A stretch of 42,228 nucleotides of DNA from Zygnema cylindricum (Eukaryota; Streptophyta; Zygnematophyceae; Zygnematales; Zygnemataceae). Of this stretch, positions 19,000 through 28,700 are shown piece by piece. Both the position numbers and the translations under genes were made by a program. The stretch is from the NCBI GenBank assembly GCA_037447655.1, contig JBBHKE010000484.1:1-42228 (forward strand), read 5' to 3'. The stretch's first letter is position 1, and the number at the start of each line of letters is the position of its first letter. The notes under the pieces were generated by a model. The model was not told the origin of the DNA and ran no database searches. It was given only the letters and a program-made list of their open reading frames with translations.

Positions 19000-19718
19000 T
19001 CGTACAAAAAAAACCATTTTCCAAAGTACAGTGAACGTCATCTTGATACATCGAATGTACTCTTTTGTAGTTTTATACACTTATTTTAGCGTTTTCCTTT
19101 TTTGGACCAACGGACACTCGAATCCATCTCATCAAAAAACTTTATTTAAAATCATCTTGCTAGGTGGTTTCATTTAAAGTATGTATGGGACAACAACTGA
19201 AATACATTATACACAAGCACCACACAAGTGGGAAATTTTTAGCACGAAAGAGAACACTCGAAAACAAATATGCAGGGTCTCAATCATCCACTTTCATTCA
19301 TAGGTCTTTTCTATAAGTTTTTGTAATCGTTGCCTCTCCCTCTCCCACTCACATCATCGATATTACCTCAAAAGTTTTTGAATGAAACACAACATTACTA
19401 GTATGAAAGGAAATAGCTTTTAAAAATGTCACGATGACAAAAACCCCTAAATATTTACAATGAAACGAAATACTATACGTCTGCAACCGTCACTATTTTT
19501 GTAGACCTCACCAATCGTCAACATTTTTGTAATCGTCCTCAATCGTCACGGGTTGTACCCAAGTTTACAACAATCAATTTTCAAAATTACGACTTCATTT
19601 TCGCACATTGGAACGATATGAAAAGTATTACGGAGAATCTACAGTAAATTCCAAAGTACTTCTTCAAACTACCAACTACGTGGGCACATACCCTATGTCA
19701 TTTTACCGCGATCGGACA
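19000..19718 (-). repeat. Palindrome-centred repeat family, copy D
   Basis: Parallel to 23835-24700 (copy E) and opposite to A-C: an AAGTACAGTGAACGTC block at 19024, a degenerate palindrome at 19149-19170, CCACTTTCATTCAT at 19287, GCCTCTCCCTCTCCC at 19331, then Asn/Val-type non-coding blocks with ATTTTCGCACATTGG at 19598. Cut off by the assembly gap. Confidence 0.65.
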
Positions 19719-19728
19719 NNNNNNNNNN
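19719..19728. other. Assembly gap (10 N)
   Basis: Ten consecutive N, probably a scaffold gap of unknown true size. It falls inside palindrome-family copy D; the sequence on the right (19729 on) does not continue the homology. Confidence 0.98.
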
Positions 19729-20032
19729 AAAGTCAGTTTTTTACTACAATTACTGGTTTTTCCACTCTCACCATTCTCCTTACAGCCAAAATCCCTCCTG
19801 CTAGTTCTATCTGGATCTTCTATTTTCTAGACTTTAAAAGATAGTCACTTTGTGGTAGGAAGCTAGCATTTTTCTAACTACTCAACCTACGAACCTAAAA
19901 AGTATACCTCATAATAAACCTTAGATCCTTAACACTAGGGCTACTAATGTGAAGAAAAGAAAAATGGAGAGACTTTCCACTACGAGTTTAAACCATTATG
20001 TGAGTTTCTTCCAGATTAAACTAAGGACTATT
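19729..20032. other. Unassigned sequence right of the gap
   Basis: No gene, repeat partner or motif recognised. Confidence 0.5.
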
Positions 20033-20400
20033 AGACAGACAAGAAACGTGATTTGATTGCGGTTTTAAAAGCTTCTTAATCAGCATTATCAGGAATCAAA
20101 TTAGACCTTCTTTGAGTGTATTACCAAATTTGAGCATCACCTTTCAGAAAGGTAAAAAGAAAAGAAGTGTAATCATCGGGATCACAATTCCTAGATTCCA
20201 AATAATACTCCATATGAAAAATCCAAGCATCCAACTCATCAATCTTTTTACGATCGAAGGATGGTGTTTCACTGATAGAAAATTTCAGATCTTTTATCTT
20301 CTAGGTCTATCTTGATCGTCCTCCCTAAAACCGACATTCCTCTTACCACTCTCACCTTTTTGGTCATTAACATCATTTTTTGACTGAAATCTGAGAAATC
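20033..20400 (-). pseudogene. gag remnant of third gypsy copy
   Basis: Matches 13045-13390 (capsid part; shared block AAACGTGATTTGATTGCGG). Near 20385 it jumps to sequence equivalent to 13725, so about 340 bp of gag N-terminus are deleted. Stops in all frames. Confidence 0.8.
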
Positions 20401-21031
20401 AATAAAAAGTTGAAAATAAGTTAGTGCACATTTAAATTTGCAATTTCCTAAACATTGAAATAGAAAGGTAAAAAGTTTCCCCGTGAATTTTGCAATAAAA
20501 AAATTGAAAGCTCTCAAAGGTAAAATCCCACCACAAATTTTGCAACAACAAAATAAAAAGCAATCAAAGGTAACAATTTAGGGTCTGAAAAGTTTTAAGT
20601 CATTTCATGACTCCTTTGCTTTTGAAGAAATAAAGTGCTCAAATTTTCTTCTCCACAATTAGCAAATTTCCCATTTCCCACTACATCAGGATCTTTTACT
20701 CTCTAATCCTCACATCCTCACCCTTCATGGCTTCAAGCCCTCCCTCTACACATGAATCATCGTTAGGAGAAAGCAAATTTGTTTGGCCTCTAGGTAATTG
20801 GAGTGAGCTTCAGCGGTGGCTACACGACCCACCCCGCCTTAGTTTGAGGACCTAAGCACGCCCCACTTCTAACCAGCGGCCGTTGGCAGTGTGGTCACTT
20901 AGTTTCCCTCCAATCTCCTACCACTTCACATTGTGGTTCCACCTACACAGGTCAGAGCACCCTCACCGGTCACGGCAGTCGATTTTCGGGTGAGCAAAAT
21001 TCTCCCTAGTTTCTAACCAAAGCTACGATAC
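20401..21031 (-). mobile_element. Leader and primer-binding site of third gypsy copy
   Basis: Contains CTTCAAGCCCTCCCTCTACA near 20730 and the uninterrupted CCCACCCCGCC site near 20829 where copy 2 has its 1049-bp insertion. The reverse strand near 21020-21031 reads TGGTATCGTAGC, a mutated initiator-Met priming site. Confidence 0.8.
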
Positions 21032-21049
21032 CATATAGAATAGGATTTT

Positions 21050-22133
21050 GTTGAAAAAAGGTATTTAATATTCTATCTTCTTAGTTAGCCTATGACGATC
21101 CAGCAGTTCTCATACTTGTCGTAGTCACTGAGAACTGACAGGCAGCCATGGCTACCTCAAAAAGATCAGAAGATAGGCAAAAGACAAGGCTCCTGCAAAA
21201 GGTGGACTGCCAGAGATAGGATTTGATCCTGTGACCTCTAGACGAAAGCCGTACGGAGTAGCCGTCCGCCTTATCCGGTAGGTCTTGATGAAACGACACA
21301 TATATTGTATTTGACAAGTATTTAAAAATTGAAGCCGCGACATATTCCTTTTAACCACTTACATAACGAAACGAAACATGGAAACATGTGGTACCGCACC
21401 AAATGCAATACCGCACGAAATGAATGAAACAACATTTGATTTCAATTGACGAAATTAAATGTTGTTTCGCGATCGATGACTCGCAAAGGAAAATAGAATT
21501 TGAATGGTCAACACTGAACATTGACCGGTGAATTTCAACAGTCAACATTTTTTCGGCACGCTGTCAGATCGAACGGCTGAAATTAATTGTGGCAGTACAA
21601 ACGGACGACACGGGTGAGTGCCGGTATGCCGGAAGGTTTTTTGGCAGTATTTCGCCAAAGTGGAGAGAGAATGACACGTGGCACCATCCTATAGGATGCC
21701 CGAGAAGAATGGGACGGAATCACGACGACTTATATGCCACGTGTCAGATGGAGAGTGGTGCCGAATAAATCCGTACATAAAGTACCACGACTACAGTACT
21801 TTGTATATACATATTTTAGTGTATGATGGTTTTTGATTGGTCTAGAGGAGCTATGAGTAGGTTCTTAGGACTTAGAATTTTTTTAGAAAGTCCCCTCTCT
21901 CAGAGGCCATCTGTATAAATTTGTTGTCTTTGAATAGCCATAACTCAATACTCAGGTAAGCAAATTTAGTGATTCTTTTTGCAGCCGACTCACGGAGTCC
22001 AGGCTACACAGGGGTGTAGTCGGTCAGAGTTTTTGCGTGCCAGGGTGGCACTTATTCATTTCCAAAGGTCAAATATTATCCTAGAGGCTTCATATAAGCT
22101 GGGCATTCTGTGTACCAATGGAGGTCACAAAAT
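21050..22133 (-). mobile_element. TG...CA element, copy 2, inside a gypsy LTR
   Basis: Minus-strand homologue of 14120-15168, lying a few bases inside the gypsy LTR end, between the priming site and 22141. Homologous blocks in order (minus strand): GACCTCCAT, CCTCTAGGATAAT, GCCACCCTGGCA, GCAAAAAGAATC, a diverged middle (about 21380-21830), a tRNA-like module, GGTAGCCATGGCTGCC and CTCAGTGACTACGACAAG. Exact ends and the target duplication are unclear here. The middle is related on the plus strand to the ~690-bp repeat (TGACACGTGGCA block). Confidence 0.7.
21215..21285 (-). promoter_or_regulatory. tRNA-Arg-like pol III box A/B module, copy 2
   Basis: On the minus strand ACCTACCGGATAAGGC resembles the D-arm/box A of plant tRNA-Arg (family ...TAATGGATAAGGC), followed after 38 bases by GGATCAAATCC with box B/T-loop spacing. 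The distance is about 12 bases longer than in a tRNA and no acceptor stem closes. Read as a tRNA-derived promoter relic, not a tRNA gene. Confidence 0.5.
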
Positions 22134-22140
22134 AACAAAT

Positions 22141-23092
22141 TTCCTATCTCGCTTAAAATCCCATTTCTACAAACATTTCAACCACACATTCCACACATTG
22201 GAAAATACACATCCACATTGGAAAGCACTTACATAAGGATAAACTTTAAATTAGAATAAGTTTTTGTCCACATATCATTAGCTTGGTCTCTTACCTTCGT
22301 GGCTCAACCATTCTTTTAAAGTGTTTTCCTCTACTCTCCACTCTAAAATAATTATATCTCCTATCTACTAAAACACTACTTAGTAAGAGATTTCAATGCA
22401 AAAATGTTTTTTCTCCAATTTGGTATTAATCGCTCAAGGCCAAGATCAGTCGGAATTTCCACAAACTTTTCCAAAGGAAAAGATGTCTACTCTCCTCTTA
22501 CATTTCACTATTTATCCATCATTGCCTTGGACTCGCCAGGCTATAGTCAACGCTCCGTTGAACAGGTTTTACCTGGGCCAATCATTGATCAGCAAGGACT
22601 CAGACTCACCTATGCAAAAACGTGCCAAATCTCTTACTAACTACGTAGCATTTCTAACCAATCAAACGCTGCGTTTCAGTACGTAACATTTACTTGCAAA
22701 AGTGCGCGGTAAACGAAACGCGACTTCTCACGAACGTGCGTCGCAAATTTTGCACGCGAAACTTCCTACGAAATTCGATAAAATGAAAAGTGACGTTTGG
22801 TATTAAAAATTGTATGTCGTGCGTACCAAACGAAATATTGATTTCGTTTTGGTACTTTATAAACACGCGCCTTAAATTCCGCGGCTAGTTTGACCCTTAA
22901 CTCGTAATCAATGAACACCCAATCGTTGTTTTGACCTCACTTTGTTGCCTAAATACACCAATCACTAAATCTTATAAAATACAACCCCAAATTGTGCGAT
23001 TCTTTCGCGGACGTCTATCAAATTCAAAACCCTATTTTCGTACCCCGTAAATACCCATTTACGAACAAGATTGATACACTATTACTGTTACA
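22141..23092 (-). mobile_element. LTR of third gypsy copy
   Basis: Reverse complement of 6253-7190 in order, including AAAGGAAAAGATGTCTACTC (22474) and TTAAATTCCGCGGCTAG (22873). This is the best undisturbed reference for the ~950-bp LTR of the family. An internal 96-codon frame is non-coding. Confidence 0.85.
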
Positions 23093-23138
23093 ATCAGGTT
23101 GTCGTGAGTGCAAACAAATGGTGTTGTACTGTAGTGTA

Positions 23139-23618
23139 GACCGCGAATTGTAATTAAAGTTATATACGCTGATTCCGCCACCTTTAATTTTGACTCTATC
23201 ACCATAAATAGAGTACATTATTTTAAATTATTCTTTAAATTATTTAAGATACTTTTTGAATGGTTGTTAATAACTCTAATAGAGTGTTGTTTTAAACAGT
23301 GTGGCGTACGGTTGGTGTCTAACCGTGCAAAGTTGTACTGTATTAAGTAAAAAAGTACAAATAATGATTTAATACAGACCGTTATCATATAACTGCGTTT
23401 TAACAAACCGCGTAGTGCAAACCGTACATTTTGTCAGATTTTGTTATAATACCTAATTTACAGTAGAGATATTCATCGCGTCAAATTAGAATAATTAAAT
23501 AAATTGGAGTAATTTTTTTTTGAAAAATTTTTATCACACAAATTAGAATTCATAACTCTAATTTTTTTTTTTTTTTTACTCTAATTTTTCCTTTACTCTT
23601 ATTACGATTCGCGGTGTT
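23139..23618. mobile_element. TA-CACC small transposon, 480 bp
   Basis: Left end GACCGCGAATTGTAATTAAAG after TA; right end, read inward, CACCGCGAATCGTAATAAGAG, followed by TT. The left terminus has lost its first C. Internal sequence contains repeated TTAGAAT/CTCTAATTTT stretches as in 38811-39448. No transposase. Confidence 0.7.
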
Positions 23619-23834
23619 GTCTCGGCTTGGGTTTGAGCTAGACAACTTGACTTCCCATATGTCTAGCCAAGTGTCAATTGTGTACTGAGATTTGCCTATT
23701 AATTATAACACCTATTGCGTTGTATACTTTTGAAACAAATATTTAGGGTAATGTAAAAAAGTATCTACTTTTCTCTGTGGTTTTACCCTAAAATTCAGGG
23801 AACTTTGAGAAAAACTTTAGCCGTACGAAAAATC

Positions 23835-24700
23835 GTGTTTATCAAAGTACAGTGAACGTCTATTCTTTACTCCGAATGTGCTGCATGTTTGTCGTCATGT
23901 GAAAGCATTTTGGCGTTTTCCTCTTTTCGACCCCCGAGGAAGAGAATCCAGCCCATCAAAATACTTCTTTCAAAATCACCTCAAGGGGGTGTTTTTTGTT
24001 AAAGTACCGCCCAAACAGCGAATGAAAAACGACCCACACACGCGCCACACAAAAGGGAAAATTTTTGGACGAGGGAGAATCCTCACTATTTTTCTCTGTG
24101 CCCGTCACGCGCATGTACGGAAAAAAAATTACAGGGGTCTTGGACCTCCACTTTCATTCATGGTTCCTTTGGATAATTATGTGTCGTCGTCGCCTCTCCC
24201 CTCTCCCTCTCACACTATCGCTTGTATCTCACACTATTTAGAACGAGACACAACAATATTGATATAAAATGAAAGATTTTTGAAAAGTATTTGTTTTGAC
24301 AATTTTTAGGTATTCTTTAATGGCAAGTCGAGTGAGAAAAGTATAACGAAATCGGGAAACCATGGCGTAAAGTTATTGAATCAGTGACGTCAACGTCGTC
24401 ACAAGTGAGCGTGACGTCATAATGTCACCAAACCCTAAACATGTACAATTTCAAAAAAATCTAGATGTCAACAAATGTCGCTGTTTTTGTTGGCGTCACT
24501 AATCGTCGGAAGTTTCGTAGTCGGCTTCAATCGTCACAAGATGTACCTACGTCTACAACCGTCACATGTCAAAGTTCCGATTTCATTTTCGCACATTGGG
24601 ACACTTCAGTATACGGGGAATCTTCACTACAGTCCAAAATACTTTATCAAAGTACCTATTACATGGGGATCGTACCCTTAAATGGATTCCGCGTGAGACA
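23835..24700 (-). repeat. Palindrome-centred repeat family, copy E
   Basis: Parallel to copy D. AAAGTACAGTGAACGTC at 23844, degenerate palindrome near 23973-23995, CCACTTTCATTCAT at 24149, GCCTCTCCCCTCTCCCTCTC at 24190, a TGACGTCA-rich block at 24385-24430 and CTACAACCGTCACATG at 24553. The block 24190-24430 recurs inverted in copy C. Small frames (129 and 94 codons) here show no domain. Confidence 0.65.
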
Positions 24701-24732
24701 ACTCTGGGTAATGCCACGAAAATGGCTCTTGA

Positions 24733-25366
24733 GCATAGTTCAAAAGTAGGCGCTTTTATGGTAGGCCTTTGGTAGGCGCACAAATCTTGGCACTAAACTC
24801 GCGTAGAGTAGGCATACTGTATGGGTGTGCGTTGTGGACACTCCTGTACGATCGTACGAAACTGACGTAGGATCATAGTACAGCGCACGCCGTCTGACGA
24901 AATTTTTTAGCGAACTGACACGGCGTAGGATGACATTCCGCGGGAAAGAAAACCCGGAAAAAAAAAAAAACGCGGACGGGCAACCTTATTGGTCAATTAG
25001 GCTTTATTTAGTGTGGCCTTCAAAATTGCAGACGCTAATATGACAGATAGTACTATCGTAAGTTGTGTTATGGGCTTTTCATGTAATCTACTTAAGATCG
25101 CTACTTTGATCAGCGACCGTCCGATCTTACAAATCTGACGGTTAAAAAAAAATACCTCAAAACTCACTTTTTTTTTTTTTTATCCGAATGTTTTTCAAAG
25201 TTTAGACATGACGTTTAATTCTCTATCGATCGATGTGCAACTCGACTCTGTTACTATTTTTTTTCATTTTGCGACCAATACAATATGGGTCTTAAGGCCA
25301 TATTGTATGTTTTACATACAATAGGCATATTGTATGGGCCTACTTTCACCTACTTTTGAACTATGC
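24733..25366. mobile_element. 634-bp inverted-repeat transposon
   Basis: Perfect 18-bp terminal inverted repeats GCATAGTTCAAAAGTAGG (24733-24750 and 25349-25366), flanked by a 6-bp duplication TCTTGA (24727-24732 and 25367-25372). Subterminal GTAGG repeats occur at both ends. No transposase frame, so non-autonomous. Superfamily not assigned. Its right end lies ~330 bp upstream of the NBS1 start codon. Confidence 0.78.
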
Positions 25367-25372
25367 TCTTGA

Positions 25373-25698
25373 GGTTACTACAATAAGTCAATAACGCCCA
25401 AGGTCTGCTTTGATGTTCGCCAACCCAATGGACGATCAGGGCACACAACATTATATATGTTCGGATATCTCACATTTTCCGTGGGATATCCTACAGGCCT
25501 TCTACTCGTCTTTGCACACTGCTGCCGACGCAATATGTTCAATGGTGTTTAGTTTCTCCTGAACGTAAACAGTCTCAGCCAACATTTTTATACCATTCAG
25601 TTGCCGGAGGTTTGAGAGGAAGAGACAAGCTATTTTTTCGACCTTTAGCGACTGCGATAATTTGACTTGTTTTTTTTTGTTGTTGTTGGAGAGTTGCC
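25373..25698 (+). promoter_or_regulatory. Probable promoter and 5' UTR of NBS1
   Basis: Non-repetitive sequence between a transposon and the start codon. TATATA at 25453-25458 in an AT-rich setting is a possible TATA element. The block 25470-25560 resembles 40010-40125 downstream of the gene. The start codon context is GTTGCCATGG. Transcription start not determinable. Confidence 0.45.
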
Positions 25699-25747
25699 AT
25701 GGTGTGGGTGTTTACTTCGATTGGCATAGCAGACAGCCGGAAACAGG
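25699..25747 (+). CDS. NBS1: NBS1 exon 1
   Basis: ATG at 25699, peptide MVWVFTSIGIADSRKQ plus one base (phase 1), donor GTAGGG. The MVW start is also the start of land-plant NBS1 proteins, as I recall the family. This exon begins the FHA domain. It is followed by a 1749-bp intron. Confidence 0.82.
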
Positions 25748-28700
25748 GTAGGGATTTATTAACTGCACTTTAATTAAAATTCGTGGCAATAATTATAATG
25801 CAAGACAAATAACTAAGAATGGTGGCAAAACGTTGAGGACAGAAGTATGGCTTTCAACGTTTCCTGCTGGATTGTGTTTCAGCCTGTGCATTATATTTAT
25901 GTATGACATATATCAGGTTCTGTGCCATATCTGAGATACCATTAAAGTAGTATGTTTTTGTGTAATAAGAACATAAGGCCAGGCACTGTCTGCATGAGCG
26001 TGCCAGTATTTGCAGGAGATTTTAATTCGACCTTAATTTTTCGAAGGTGTGCAGAAATACGGGCTTGTACATCTGCTCTATTCAAGGGACATGCAATTTT
26101 TAGACTAATTCTGAAGAATAAAGTAACCATCAGAATGTTTGAGAATATTTTGATGGTTTTTTGTTGTAAACGAAGCAGAAAGGACAGACTGCCTATCTCC
26201 TGTTATTTTATAGCCAAAGGCATCTTGATATAACTGGACGGGTTAGTTTATTCCAATATTGGTATTAATGTGATCCACACAAATTCAAGATTATGTATGC
26301 AGTAACATTAAGGTGATACACCTAGATTCAATGTTGTGTGATGCCTTTTAGATCAACGTGATACACTAGATTCAAGATGAATGTGATCACATATTCAACT
26401 CATCAACCATTGGTTGTCGGCTGGTGGAAAACGGACCATTTCTTCGAACTTTTTGATCCATTATCGAAACGGCTTATTCTATTGGGTCAGGGGTTACCGT
26501 ATTGATTTTTCTAGGAGCAAGCTTACCTGCAGGTCTTATCATGATCGGCGGTCGGTCACGTGACCCGGTGATGTTTTGGTATCGCCTAAATTTGTGTCAG
26601 TGGACTTTGTATAAGAAAGGTTTTAAACTGTATGTGACTGTCTCTCGTTCAGAACAAGTGGTGGTGATTAAAACCGTTTCTGCAACACCACGCTTACGAG
26701 GACGAGCTTACGCCACATCTAACACATTCATATTACAACATTATATCTCAAAAACACAAAAAGCAGACACGGGCAACAGTTCTTGCATTTTATGTTTGCT
26801 CAAATTTATATTCGTCTACTTCTTGACAGAAAGTCTTGCATATTTGGTCCTTCAAACATTCACTAAATTTTGTCAAGCCTCAAGGTGCTGTAGACCTGGT
26901 CTAGATTACTCTAGACCTGGTTTATAAGGTAGCAGAATTTCAGCTTTGTATTTTACTCTTGAAACTGGCCGTTGAGTGTCCTGTGGCTGATAATTTTGAG
27001 AGACGCGGTTTCCTTTTCTGAATACTTCATGCTTTGATGAAGTTTGAAATGCACATTTTACCTGCAATAAATTACACTTGTGGAATTTTGTGGAGGAATG
27101 CAGTCTCTAGTGATCCTTGACTCGGCCTATTGAGCATGTTATTTCTTTCTGTGCTTTCTCTCTAGGAAAGAGAGAAAAGTACATGTGATCTTAGCCCCAC
27201 CAGTAATTATGGTCAGGAACACCTCTGTCAGAGGCATTATCCGGTATAAGAAGCTGCAATCATTTAAAGCTAGATATTTGGTCCATCCTTTGTTAATTAA
27301 TGAACTTTTTCTGTTTACAAAAACCTGAGGATGGCCCGATCACATAGCTCGTGGAATATCTCTGCAAATCGCTCCTCCGTTTGAGATTTCTTATTTTCTG
27401 AGTTTTTGCTTTATTCGCATTCACAATAATTCATGGACGTATAGTAGATTCAACTGGGGGGAAATTTGAATGTATCTTCTGATGGACGGTTTGCAGGTCC
27501 GAGTGTTTATAATTTCACAAGAGCGGGATCTTATTCCGTCGGCCGTAAAGGTAAATGATTTACTCATACTGATGTGAAGGCTCAAGTACACTTGAGGACA
27601 ACACATGGTTATAGTTTTGAGTTCGGACAAGTGATAAGGGGCAGTTTGTTCATTCTTTCACTTTTTACATTCTAATACCTCTGCAAAAGTGGACCAACCT
27701 TTCAGAACTTGTCAGACTGGCTGAAGAAAAGGGTGGAGCATAGTAAGTCATAAATCTGTACCATTTTTGAGGATCGAATTTGCATCTATGACCAAAGAAA
27801 TTGGGGAACTCTGTGAGAGTAAAACGCTACTTCTCTACTCACAACATGAAATTAATGTTTTTTTGTTGTTTCACAGACTGCACAGTTGTCATCAACACTG
27901 ATAAAGCAGTGTCACGTTTGCATTCCGAGGTTATTGTTGGAGATACTCCAGAGTATTGTCCTGTAAAGCATGGTGACAAACCTCCAAGGCCTCCGATTAA
28001 GGTGATAGATAAGTCGAAACTTGGAACATTTGTAAGAAAGTCTGAGGAAGGTGAACCATTGCCGGGCATCCCTGTACCAGAGGGCGGGAAATTCCTTGAC
28101 GATGGAGATCTTGTCATTTTTGGAACCAATAAAACACTATTCAGGTTCTTCACCAAGTCCTATCCATTGCTATCATCTATGCCACAAGTTTGTTAAAGTA
28201 CATGGTTTCACTAAGTTTTGTGGGAAAAACCTGAATAATCCCCATTTGAAAAGTGGCCACGTGGGGAGTCAAAGAAGACTCAGTGAGTCACTTATGAAAC
28301 AGAGCCAGACTTGAAGTCGTAAAGCTATTCCAGTTTGGATGAGTGCCAAAGAAAGCTTTTCCTAAGTTTTTTTTTACGACAAGACTCGGAAGGATAAAGA
28401 ACAGGATATACAATGAAGCAAGCAGTACAGTCAGAAGTTGATGCATGCATGCATACAGAAACTTAAAAAGCCTATGGAACTTACTTGTCGTGTACTTCTT
28501 GTCACTCTAGCCAGGAAAGGCCCACAGAGTTCCGGATCCGGTTTACTTTCCACTTAAATTTCACTTTTAATTGACACTCAAAGTACTGACACTGGTTCGG
28601 TATTAGTTGCACCAGTTTGTTTCTCAAGTTCAGGGGATTCTTATGTGAGACCAGCTCACATTGTGGATATCATGAAAGTCGGTGATTGGTGAGTCACAGT

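Larger units (their letters stand above)
20033..23092 (-). mobile_element. Third gypsy copy, minus strand, heavily truncated
   Basis: On the minus strand: LTR starting TGTAACAGTAATAG at 23092, insertion of TG...CA element copy 2, primer-binding site near 21031, leader, and a gag remnant ending abruptly at about 20033. All pol and the 3' LTR are missing. It belongs to the same family as the elements at 6253-16711. Confidence 0.82.

Noticed and set aside
21215-21285. Functional tRNA-Arg gene on the minus strand
   Set aside because: Box A and B-like motifs are present, but spacing is too long and no acceptor stem pairs; it sits in the same place in two copies of a repeat, so a tRNA-derived module is more likely.
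26502-26927. 141-codon plus-strand frame
   Set aside because: Lies inside NBS1 intron 1 and shows no domain; the spliced NBS1 model skips it in a consistent phase.
27839-28156. 105-codon minus-strand frame
   Set aside because: Antisense of NBS1 exon 3, whose plus-strand frame encodes a clear FHA domain.
28051-28314. Read-through extension of NBS1 exon 3 to a stop at 28194
   Set aside because: Splicing at 28144 to 29238 restores the family motif FRLIFVPLVLC in phase; read-through would truncate the protein after the FHA domain. It remains possible as a minor isoform.
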